NCBI RefSeq assembly: GCF_014836885.1
Contig: NZ_JACSPY010000001.1
Span: 186,001-250,000 of the forward strand
Direction of reading: 5' to 3'
Source of the DNA: Brevibacterium gallinarum
GTDB lineage: Bacteria; Actinomycetota; Actinomycetes; Actinomycetales; Brevibacteriaceae
Length of the DNA: 64,000 bases
Below are positions 40,522-47,576 of this stretch, piece after piece. Every line of letters begins with the position of its first letter. Position 1 is the first letter of the stretch. The translations under genes were made by a program, and so were the position numbers. Below the pieces are notes generated by a model. That model searched no databases. It was given only the letters and a program-made list of their open reading frames with translations, and was not told where the DNA came from.

Positions 40522-40527
40522 GGTCGC
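40444..40527. repeat. 27-bp direct repeats next to attR (possible integrase arm sites)
   Basis: GCGCTTCGGCAGCTC followed by nnTCACGGTCGC occurs at 40444-40470 and 40501-40527, differing at two bases, with 57-bp spacing. The second copy ends 16 bp from the tRNA fragment. Spacing and place suit integrase arm-binding sites, although the repeat is also coding on the minus strand. Confidence 0.55.
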
Positions 40528-40542
40528 GGCTGGCGCGTCAAC

Positions 40543-40586
40543 GACTCTTAAACAGTGGGTTCCGGGTTCGAGTCCCGGGGGGTGTA
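40543..40586 (+). other. attR: tRNA-Lys(CTT) 3' fragment
   Basis: The fragment holds the anticodon loop CTCTTAA (40545-40551, anticodon CTT 40547-40549), 3' anticodon stem ACAGT, a 5-nt variable loop, a perfect T arm (CCGGG-TTCGAGT-CCCGG) and the acceptor 3' strand GGGGTGT plus A73. The sequence before the loop cannot pair with ACAGT and there is no D arm, so the 5' half is missing. The intact copy should be left of the window. Confidence 0.9.
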
Positions 40587-40596
40587 CGACTCCCGA

Positions 40597-40631
40597 AGAG
40601 CCGCCGTCCGGTCCGACCAGACGGCGGCTCT
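40597..40631 (+). terminator. tRNA-Lys terminator left beside attR
   Basis: AGAGCCGCCGTC pairs with GACGGCGGCTCT (12 bp) around an 11-nt loop, followed by TGT. It begins 11 nt after the tRNA fragment. It originally ended the tRNA-Lys transcript. Confidence 0.8.
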
Positions 40632-40636
40632 TGTCG

Positions 40637-40900
40637 TACTCGGCGGAGAAGTCGGTCAAGCTGGAGAAGCACGCCGAGGGCCCGAAGGACACCAACGGCA
40701 GCGGCAAGGCCGACGGCACACGCGCCGATCACGATAAGCCCAAGCCGCCGCCGACCGAGGATGACGACTCCAAGAAGATCGAGACGGACAAGCTGCCGTG
40801 CACCGGCACGAAGCTCGCCGCGATGGCGATTCTGGCCGCCCTGCTGATCGGGGCCGGTGTCACCGCCGTGCTCGTGCTCCACAGGCGCCGGCGCAGCTGA
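40637..40900 (+). pseudogene. C-terminal remnant of an LPXTG surface adhesin
   Basis: The frame holds SVKLEKHAEGPKDTNGSGKA, the start of a DUF11/DUF7507-type adhesin repeat, which breaks off into an Asp/Pro/Lys linker. A sorting signal follows: LPCTG, a hydrophobic helix (MAILAALLIGAGVTAVLVL) and HRRRRS. There is no signal peptide and no start codon after the tRNA terminator. It looks like a large surface gene reduced by deletion. A terminator follows at 40911. Confidence 0.75.
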
Positions 40901-40910
40901 CCAGCTGCAG

Positions 40911-40948
40911 GGAGAGGCAACCGCGCCCGAGGCGGTGGTTGCCTCTCC
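40911..40948 (+). terminator. Intrinsic terminator after the adhesin remnant
   Basis: GGAGAGGCAACC pairs with GGTTGCCTCTCC (12 bp) around a 14-nt loop. It is the natural end of the former surface-protein transcript. No T run follows. Confidence 0.65.
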
Positions 40949-40971
40949 GGCACCGGTCAGGTCGGCAGGAC

Positions 40972-41019
40972 GACCCGGTGTCGGAAGGCGGGAGCGACCC
41001 GGTCTCGGAAGGCGGGAGC
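40972..41019. repeat. 24-bp tandem repeat
   Basis: GACCCGGTnTCGGAAGGCGG plus GAGC is repeated twice with one difference (40972-40995 and 40996-41019). It is non-coding and lies between two hairpins. No function is apparent. Confidence 0.6.
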
Positions 41020-41037
41020 GCAGTCTGACAGCGCCTA

Positions 41038-41068
41038 CGGGCGGTGAGTCGTGAGGACTCACCGCCCG
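41038..41068 (-). terminator. Hairpin downstream of the secreted-protein gene
   Basis: CGGGCGGTGAGTC pairs with GACTCACCGCCCG (13 bp) around GTGAG. For the minus-strand gene ending at 41200 it lies about 130 nt downstream and is its probable terminator. The gap 41069-41199 holds two near-copies of GCAGCGAG(G/A)TCAGTG and nothing else evident. Confidence 0.65.
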
Positions 41069-41199
41069 TGGCGCGTGTGCGGAATCCTCAGGAGCGGGTC
41101 ACCGGTCGTCAGTGCAGCGGTGCGGCCTTCCTGTCAGAGCAGCGAGGTCAGTGGCCACGTCAGCACAGCGAAATCTGTGCCCGCATCGGCGCAGCGAGA

Positions 41200-42336
41200 T
41201 CAGTGTGCGCGGCGTCGGCGGCTGCGGCCGAGGATGAAGACGACGAGGCCGATGGCCACCGCGGCGATGCCGACGAGACCGCCGATCGCCCAGGCTGAAC
41301 CGGTTGCGCTGGCCAGGTCAGCGGCATCGTCCTCTGCGCTGTCAGCGCTCGTCTCGGCCGACCCGTCAGACTGCCCACCAGGGGAGTTCTCGGCGCTGAT
41401 GGCATCGTCAGCTGCGGACGCATCACCATCGGGAGCCCGTGGGACCGGATCAGCGTAGTTGTCGTGCGGATGCTGGCTGCTGCCATCACCGGTGGGAGCC
41501 CAGTCATCGCCGGCCTGACCGGGGACGCGGACGGACCGGCGGCCGTTGCCGCTGTTCGGGTCCTCCAGGCTGCTCGGCGGCGCCGTGGACTCTGGCCGGT
41601 CCTCCTCGCGCGGCTCGGACTCACGCCGTGGGGCGTCATCACCCGGCGGATCGCCCTCCGGCGGGGCATGCGTCGGTTCAGGCGACGGCTCATCCGTCGG
41701 ATCATTCGTGGGACCCTGCGTCGGGACGTCAGTCGGAGAGGGCGATGGCTCATCGAACGGCGACGTCGAAACCTGCGCGGTCTCGTCGATCTTCGTGATC
41801 TTCGGTTTGCCGTCAGTGATCGTCATCTCGATCTGCGGGTCTTTGCTGAAGTAGTACCGATCGGCTCTTCCGGCTGCTGGCTGCGGGATGTCCTTCGAAC
41901 CGAATCCGGGAGCGAGGATGCTGCCCTCCGCGATCCGGCACGTCCGTTCGCGCCCGCCGAGTGTGCAGTCAAACGGCCCGGTCGCGCGAATACCGATCGA
42001 ACCGGGGCGGTCAGCGTCGACGAGCCGCACCCAGCCGCCTTCCTTCCCGCCGTGGTACTCCGACCTGGCGACCGTGCCCTCATCTGGAGTCGGTTCGTCC
42101 TCATGTGGAGTCGGATCGTCCGATTTCTCGTCTCTGCTCGGAGTCCCCGTCGACGTCGGCACTGCGCTGGGGGAGACGCCGTCAGCCACGGCCGGGGCAT
42201 CGGTCGTGGTCTCTGCAGGCTCAGACGTGCCGGGCACAGCGCCTGTGAGCGGGACGATCAGAGCGGCACCGACGGCAGCCGCAGCGGCCGCGCGTGCTGG
42301 AGCGGTGTGGTGTCGTCCTGAACGTCGGATGTGCAT
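41200..42336 (-). CDS. Secreted, membrane-anchored surface protein
   Basis: A 378-residue protein. ATG 42336 has AGGACAG upstream, and an upstream ATG 42453 lacks support. The signal peptide is ARAAAAAAVGAALIVPLTGA. A Thr/Pro/Asp-rich linker is followed by a small beta domain (about 85-185) with two Cys (FDCTLGGRERTCRIA). A long Pro/Asp/Glu-rich stalk leads to a C-terminal TM helix (IGGLVGIAAVAIGLVVFI) and RSRRRRAH. There is no LPXTG. Function is unknown. It may display the small domain outside the wall. Confidence 0.7.
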   Translation of the reverse strand: MHIRRSGRHHTAPARAAAAAAVGAALIVPLTGAVPGTSEPAETTTDAPAVADGVSPSAVPTSTGTPSRDEKSDDPTPHEDEPTPDEGTVARSEYHGGKEGGWVRLVDADRPGSIGIRATGPFDCTLGGRERTCRIAEGSILAPGFGSKDIPQPAAGRADRYYFSKDPQIEMTITDGKPKITKIDETAQVSTSPFDEPSPSPTDVPTQGPTNDPTDEPSPEPTHAPPEGDPPGDDAPRRESEPREEDRPESTAPPSSLEDPNSGNGRRSVRVPGQAGDDWAPTGDGSSQHPHDNYADPVPRAPDGDASAADDAISAENSPGGQSDGSAETSADSAEDDAADLASATGSAWAIGGLVGIAAVAIGLVVFILGRSRRRRAH

Positions 42337-42519
42337 CTGTCCTAATGAGATCGTCTGAGGAATTCTTCGCCGGTCACGTCTCTGAGTGCGAAGACGCACC
42401 ACCGGCTGACAGTATGGTAACGGTCGGCCAGGGGCCGAACCAAAGCGAGACATCCGCGGCGGGGCACCGCTCCGGTGGTCCCGAAGCGTCCTGACAGGCC
42501 GCAGTATGCGACCGATCGG

Positions 42520-44184
42520 TCACTGCTCACTGCGATATCCCACCACTCGATCGGTGCCCTCGCGGGTGATGGCGTACCCGTCGGCGGCGGTGACGGCCAG
42601 CAGGTTCGTGCGCACCTGCCAGGCGGTGTCGGCGCTGACGAGAACCGGCGTGTTGTCGATGACCGCCGGCACCACATGGCCGCGCGGTTCGGAGAAGCGG
42701 GCATTGGACTCCGAGCCGTCGCGCACGAGCAGCCCGTCCTCCATCGAGAACAGGTACGGGCCGATGACGGCGAGCTGGTAGCCCTGCCCGCGCACCCAGT
42801 CGGCCTCGCCGACGGTGTCAGTCGTCGTCGACACCGTCGAGGCGATCGTGCCATCGGACAGCGAATGGACGACGAGCTGGATCCGGTGCCCGGAGTTCGT
42901 GCTCGCCCCCGGCTGACCCCACAGCGTCACGACCTTCCCGTGCCCGGCGGTCACCCAGCGGATGATCTGCAGATCATCGCGCGGGGCCTCCAGGTCGAGC
43001 GTGCGCTCCTCACCGGATTCGACATCGGTGACGGTGAGCGGGCCGGCGAATGTCGCGCTCACGAGCTCTGCGCCGTCAAGGGCCATCGGCGTCGACCCGG
43101 CAGCCGGGGTCGGCAGGCGAGTGAGCCCGTCCCGGGCGAAGGTCGAGAGCTCATCACCGTTCTTGATGAGCACATTCGTCCCCGCCGACGAGATCCGCGC
43201 ACCACTCGGCAGCGCGTACTCATACGGCTGCTGACTGCCGTCGACGAGCGCGTAGGCGCGATCGCCGATCCGCCACACGAGCGCAGACCGGCCGTCGATG
43301 ACGGTGTCGACGGCAAAGCTCGGCGGCTCGTCGATGTCGGTCTCGAAGCGCTGCTGGCCGGTGCGCGCATCGAGCACCTGCAGCTGGGAATTCGTGACGA
43401 CGACGACCCCGCGGGCGGTGGCCGTGACCGAGGCGTCGGGCGGGATCGTCTCCTCCCACGCCGGGGTGGCCTCGAAGCCGGGCACCGCACTGCTGCCGGT
43501 GGCCATCGACAGGCTCTGCTGCGTCGCCGCACCATGCGCGGCGGGAATGCTCTCGGGCGCCTGGCTCTCCGGGGTGCCGATGATGCGCGGCATGATGTAG
43601 GCGGCCAAGGCGATGATGAGGAGGATCGCGAGTACCAGCGTGGGGACGGTGAGCCCGCGCATCTGCAGCCGGCTGCGTGCCCGCTTGGCCCGGCGCCGAG
43701 GTGTGCCGGCCTGTGCCTGGCGCTGCCTGTCCGCTTGCTGCCGGCTGGGATTGTGACGGGACTTCTGCTCGGGGATCGAGCCGGTCGGCGGGCCGGTCGG
43801 GTCGGCCGGACCGGAGAACCGGTCGCGCACCGGATAGTCGGACTGCGCCTCGGGGTCGGTGAGCGGATGCTGTAACACGTGCGCACCGCTGCCGATGCCC
43901 TCAGGATCCTCGCCGTCGTCACCCGGCCCTGCGTCTGCGGTGCCCTCAGCCGCGGAGGCGACCTCCGCCTCGGGCGCGGTGCGCAGCCGGCCGGAGGCGT
44001 CGATGTGGAGAGTCCGCTGGGCTCCGTGGTCGTCGAGCTTCACGGTCAGCTCGCTGCCCTGCTCGCGCGCCAGCGCCGTCAGGTGCGCGATCGCAGCGCC
44101 GACATCGGGGTGCTGCGACATCGTGCCGGCGGCCGTGACCTGCACGGTCCGGTCGGCGGCGACGCGCACGTGCGCAATGGGCAT
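42520..44184 (-). CDS. Membrane protein with extracellular PQQ-like beta-propeller
   Basis: A 554-residue protein, ATG 44184 with GAGGT upstream. The cytoplasmic N-terminus (1-165) has a small ubiquitin-like or FHA-like beta domain and a long Arg/Gln-rich linker. One TM helix (LTVPTLVLAILLIIALAAYI) follows, then an outer WD/PQQ-like propeller with repeats such as GVVVVTNSQLQVLDARTGQQ and SALVWRIGDRAYALVDG. Similar proteins occur in actinobacteria with unknown function. The gene is alone, 335 nt from the tRNA-His promoter block. Confidence 0.65.
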   Translation of the reverse strand: MPIAHVRVAADRTVQVTAAGTMSQHPDVGAAIAHLTALAREQGSELTVKLDDHGAQRTLHIDASGRLRTAPEAEVASAAEGTADAGPGDDGEDPEGIGSGAHVLQHPLTDPEAQSDYPVRDRFSGPADPTGPPTGSIPEQKSRHNPSRQQADRQRQAQAGTPRRRAKRARSRLQMRGLTVPTLVLAILLIIALAAYIMPRIIGTPESQAPESIPAAHGAATQQSLSMATGSSAVPGFEATPAWEETIPPDASVTATARGVVVVTNSQLQVLDARTGQQRFETDIDEPPSFAVDTVIDGRSALVWRIGDRAYALVDGSQQPYEYALPSGARISSAGTNVLIKNGDELSTFARDGLTRLPTPAAGSTPMALDGAELVSATFAGPLTVTDVESGEERTLDLEAPRDDLQIIRWVTAGHGKVVTLWGQPGASTNSGHRIQLVVHSLSDGTIASTVSTTTDTVGEADWVRGQGYQLAVIGPYLFSMEDGLLVRDGSESNARFSEPRGHVVPAVIDNTPVLVSADTAWQVRTNLLAVTAADGYAITREGTDRVVGYRSEQ

Positions 44185-44330
44185 GGACAGTAACCTCGGA
44201 GGACGCGGTGGGGAAGGGTCGATCCCAGTGTAGGGACACGATTCGCTGAAAGCCCTGGCCGAGTCCGAATAGTTATCTGGCAGCGATCGGATCGTGTCCT
44301 GCGCGCCGGAGAGCGGACCAGCAGCCCGGT

Positions 44331-44359
44331 TTGCTCTTCGCCGGATGACGTCCTAAGAT
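44331..44359 (+). promoter_or_regulatory. Promoter of tRNA-His
   Basis: TTGCTC and TAAGAT are separated by 17 nt. The start point would be about 20 nt before the tRNA. Confidence 0.65.
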
Positions 44360-44386
44360 AGTCGATGCTGTCTGACGGCAGTGATG

Positions 44387-44462
44387 GTGGCTATAGCTCA
44401 GCTGGTAGAGCACCGCGTTGTGGTCGCGGGGGTCGCGGGTTCAAGTCCCGTTAGCCACCCCA
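44387..44462 (+). tRNA. tRNA-His (GTG)
   Basis: The acceptor stem GTGGCTA/TAGCCAC is complete, with D arm GCTCAGCTGGTAGAGC, anticodon GTG at 44420-44422 in TTGTGGT, a complete T arm (GCGGG-TTCAAGT-CCCGT with one G:T) and CCA encoded at 44460-44462. Position 73 is C, as required for tRNA-His, with G at -1 (44386). Confidence 0.95.
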
Positions 44463-44466
44463 CTCG

Positions 44467-44509
44467 AAGCCCCGCTCTCCCACGCCCAACCTGGGTCGGC
44501 GGGGCTTTC
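44467..44509 (+). terminator. tRNA-His terminator
   Basis: AAGCCCCGC pairs with GCGGGGCTT (9 bp). An inner CCCA/TGGG stem is in the loop, and TTTCG ends the hairpin. It starts 4 nt after the tRNA. Confidence 0.8.
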
Positions 44510-44635
44510 GCATGCCCGCGGCTCTGGCCGCCGTCGCCGGGCAGCCTACCTCGGATCCTCCTGCGTGGTGAATCTCACCCGCGCTGCCGGTGTCAATACA
44601 TGAGACTCTCAGGAGATACTTCAAGGAGGCTTGCC

Positions 44636-46126
44636 ATGAGCGACGATTCGCCGATCATCGACGTCATCACGACGATCAACACCCCGCTGACCTACGTCCT
44701 CATTGCCGTGCTCGGCATCGCCGGACTGTATCTCTCGATCCGCACCGGCATCGTCCAGCTGCGGCTGCTGCCGGAGATGTTCCGGGTCATCGGCGAATCA
44801 GCCGGACGCGACTCAGCAGGGGAGAAGCAGATCTCCTCCTTCCGCGCCTTCTGCGTCTCCGCCGCCTCACGTGTGGGCACCGGCAACATCGCCGGCATCG
44901 CCCTGGCGATCTCCGTCGGCGGACCCGGCGCGGTGTTCTGGATGTGGCTGCTGGCACTCATCGGCTCCGCAACCGCGTTCACCGAGTCGACCCTGAGCTA
45001 GCTGTACAAAGTCAAGGACAACGCCGCCTACCGCGGCGGCCCGGCCCACTACATGAAGCTCGGTCTCCGGCAGCCGTGGATGGGCGCCTTCTTCGCCGTC
45101 ATCATCGCCGTCACCTACGGACTCGTGTTCAACTCCGTGCAGTCGAACTCGATCGTCGACGCCACCAGCACCTCCTTCGGCGCGCAGGGCGAGGCCGGCC
45201 GCGAGATGATGGCGATCGTCATCGGCATCGGCCTGGCACTGCTCGTCGGCGTCATCATCCTCGGCGGTGTGCACCGCATCTCGATGCTCTCCTCGATCAT
45301 CGTCCCGGTGATGGCGGTGCTCTACCTCATCCTCGGCATCATCGTCGTGTTCATGAACCTCGATGCCGTCCCGCACATGTTCGAGTTCATCGTCTTCAAC
45401 GCCTTCGGGCTGCGCCCGGTGATGGGTGCCGGCGTCGGGCTCATCATCATGACCGGCATTCAGCGCGGCCTGTTCTCCAATGAGGCCGGCATGGGCTCGG
45501 TGCCCAACGCCGCAGCAACCTCCTCGGTGTCCCACCCGGTCAAGCAGGGACTCGTGCAGAGCCTGGGCGTGTACTTCGACACGATGGTCGTGTGTACGAT
45601 CACGGCGTTCATCGTGCTGCTGTCGAACCCCGAATACGGCACCGCCGCCGGGGCCTCACTGACCCAGACCGCACTGTCGGACCAGCTCGGCCAGTGGGCC
45701 GTGCACTTCCTCACGATCGCGATCTTCCTCTTCGCCTTCTCCTCGATCCTCGGCAACTACTACTACGGCGAGACGAACATTCAGTTCCTCACCGACCGCC
45801 GCTGGGTGCTCAGCGTCTACCGTGCGATCGTGCTCATCGCCGTGTTCGTCGGCGCCGTGCTCGCCCTGCCAGTCGTGTGGGAGGCGGCGAACCTGTTCAT
45901 GACGATCATGGCGCTGACGAACCTCGTGGCCGTCATCCTGCTCGGCCGCAAGGCCGTCTGGCTGCTGCGCGACTACCTGCGTCAGCGCAGGGAGAACCGC
46001 GAACCGGTCTTCAGCCGCGAGCAGCTCGACGACCAGCGCGGCATCGAAGCCTGGGACGGCGCCGATGAGGTGACCCGCCCGGAGTTCTGGGACGAACAGG
46101 CCCAGACGAAGCAGCAGAACCGCTGA
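44636..46126 (+). pseudogene. Alanine/cation symporter (AGCS family) interrupted by one TAG
   Basis: ATG 44636 has AAGGAGG upstream. The first 121 codons (SRVGTGNIAGIALAISVGGP is the AGCS signature) end at TAG 44999-45001. The same frame then continues LYKVKDNAAYRGGPAHYMKL and on through all later helices to 46126 (IQRGLFSNEAGMGSVPNAAA). Homologues have Gln at the stop position, so CAG to TAG is the likely change. The rest of the gene, about 496 codons, has no other defect. Either a recent pseudogene, a sequencing error, or suppression. Confidence 0.85.
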
Positions 46127-46138
46127 GACGGCAGGCGA

Positions 46139-47215
46139 TCAGAGTGCGAGCTCGAAGATCGCCTCGGAGAGGAACCCGGTGAAGCCGAGCTCCTCATTCA
46201 CCCGCAGCATCGGCTGGTTCTCCTCGGCGTTCCAGGTGATGACATAGGGCGCCTCGGGGACCTCGACGCGCAGGCGCAGCAGGTTCGCCGCCTTGACGAG
46301 CTTCCCGAGGCGGTGGCCGCGGTGCGGGCCGGCGACGAGCGTGTCCCACTGCTCGACCGCGTTCGCCGGTGAAGCCGCCGGGCTGGCGAGCTCGTTGTAG
46401 GCGACGAGCTCTCCGCTGGGCAGATGCTCAGCGACAGCGAGGAACATCCGGTGCGTCACGGCGTATTCGGCGTAGGCGGCGCGGATCCGCTCGGCATCCC
46501 AGTTCTCGGCGACGATGTCGAGCCCGCCGTGGGGAATGTCGATCGACATGCGGCTGACGAGGGCCGCCATCGCCTCCAGGCGGTGCTCGGGAACTCCGCC
46601 CTCCCACAAGTGCACCCGATAATCGGACCCGGCAGACGCCTCGGCGTCGGCGAACGCGCGCTCGAGCAGCTCGGTGCTGCCGGTGAGCTCATACCGGGAG
46701 ACCCGTTCGACCTGGCCGAGTGCCATCCCCAGGCCGCGTGCGAGGCGGACGCCGGGATGACCTGCAGGCACGACGCCGTGACCGGCGGGGGAGCGCAGCA
46801 GCTCCACGGCGCTCGGCTCGGTGAAGACCGGGGTTGTGACATAAGTGTGCACAAGCCGGGCGCCGGCCTGGCGGGCGGCAGTAAGTGCCGCCTCTGCGAG
46901 CCGGCGGCCGATGCCCTGACCGCGGTGGTCGGGGTGGACGAAGACGGTGAGCTCGGCGGCGGCTTCGGTGTCGCGCAGCTGCAGTCCCAGCCGGGCATGG
47001 CCGAGCGCGTCATCGCCGCGGCGGGCGAGCCACCGGCGGACGTGCATGTTCGTATTCGCGGCCTCGGAGCGGTAGTCCTCGGCCGGGTCGGTGTCCCATT
47101 CGCCGGAGCCGATGGTCTCGACGTTCCCGAGGTGGACGAGGCGGCGGTGGTCGAGCCAGTCCGGGTGGTCGGGTGAGGCGGGACGGGTGACCTCTGCAAT
47201 GGTGCAGGCAGGCAT
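46139..47215 (-). CDS. Double-domain GNAT acetyltransferase
   Basis: A 358-residue protein, ATG 47215. Two GNAT domains are visible: the first with HPDHRGQGIGRRLAEAALTA (about 94-113, canonical acetyl-CoA loop), the second with AGPHRGHRLGKLVKAANLLR (about 291-310). The layout resembles MshD-type or other tandem GNAT enzymes. No mycothiol-specific motif was checked. It is convergent with the symporter pseudogene, with 12 nt between them. Confidence 0.8.
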   Translation of the reverse strand: MPACTIAEVTRPASPDHPDWLDHRRLVHLGNVETIGSGEWDTDPAEDYRSEAANTNMHVRRWLARRGDDALGHARLGLQLRDTEAAAELTVFVHPDHRGQGIGRRLAEAALTAARQAGARLVHTYVTTPVFTEPSAVELLRSPAGHGVVPAGHPGVRLARGLGMALGQVERVSRYELTGSTELLERAFADAEASAGSDYRVHLWEGGVPEHRLEAMAALVSRMSIDIPHGGLDIVAENWDAERIRAAYAEYAVTHRMFLAVAEHLPSGELVAYNELASPAASPANAVEQWDTLVAGPHRGHRLGKLVKAANLLRLRVEVPEAPYVITWNAEENQPMLRVNEELGFTGFLSEAIFELAL

Positions 47216-47462
47216 GGAAGGGCCTTTCGAAAAGCGATGACAGTGATGATCAGGTGGGGTCGCTGAGACTGGCGCGGAGCGACGGTGCTCGACACGGAAG
47301 CCTCAGCGGGCAGGTCGGACTCAGACGTCCTGCAGCAGCGTGATGATCGTCATAATGCTCGACGCTACCACGGCCTGTGCCGGCGGGCAGTGTGCAGAAT
47401 CCACCAATCCACCCGCGAGCACACTGGGGTCGCGCAGAATCGCCTTCACATCCGGGTATAGG

Positions 47463-47476
47463 CACGTAATTACGTG
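47463..47476. promoter_or_regulatory. Perfect palindrome CACGTAATTACGTG, candidate operator
   Basis: This 14-bp perfect palindrome lies 101-114 nt upstream of the wall-protein start. It is followed by two direct copies of TGAGCGTACG (47475 and 47507 regions). The remaining intergenic DNA (47216-47576) shows no gene. The site probably controls the transporter operon. A metal regulator is a guess. Confidence 0.5.
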
Positions 47477-47576
47477 AGCGTACGTACATATGACCCCGCG
47501 GATTTCTGAGCGTACGCTGTGCACGACAACCCGACCTATTGATCCAAGGTTCATATAAACGAAAGCGGTTCCGGCC

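Larger units (their letters stand above)
1..40586. mobile_element. Siphovirus-type prophage integrated in tRNA-Lys (left end outside window)
   Basis: A continuous phage gene order is visible: early/replication genes, HNH, TerS, TerL, portal, protease, capsid, connectors, tail tube, frameshifted chaperone, tape measure, Dit, lysin, holin, then a minus-strand lysogeny module with two tyrosine recombinases. It ends at a tRNA-Lys 3' fragment without a 5' half, which is the expected attR when integration uses the tRNA 3' end. With the tRNA on the plus strand, the intact tRNA and attL should lie upstream of position 1. The head, tail and lysis genes are all open, so the element may be inducible. 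Confidence 0.95.

Noticed and set aside
40205-40900. 231-codon plus frame across attR
   Set aside because: It runs through antisense phage sequence, the tRNA fragment and a terminator; only the last part is a true protein remnant.
44510-44635. Riboswitch before the alanine symporter gene
   Set aside because: The leader of about 125 nt shows no glycine-riboswitch pattern or tandem aptamer that I can recognise.
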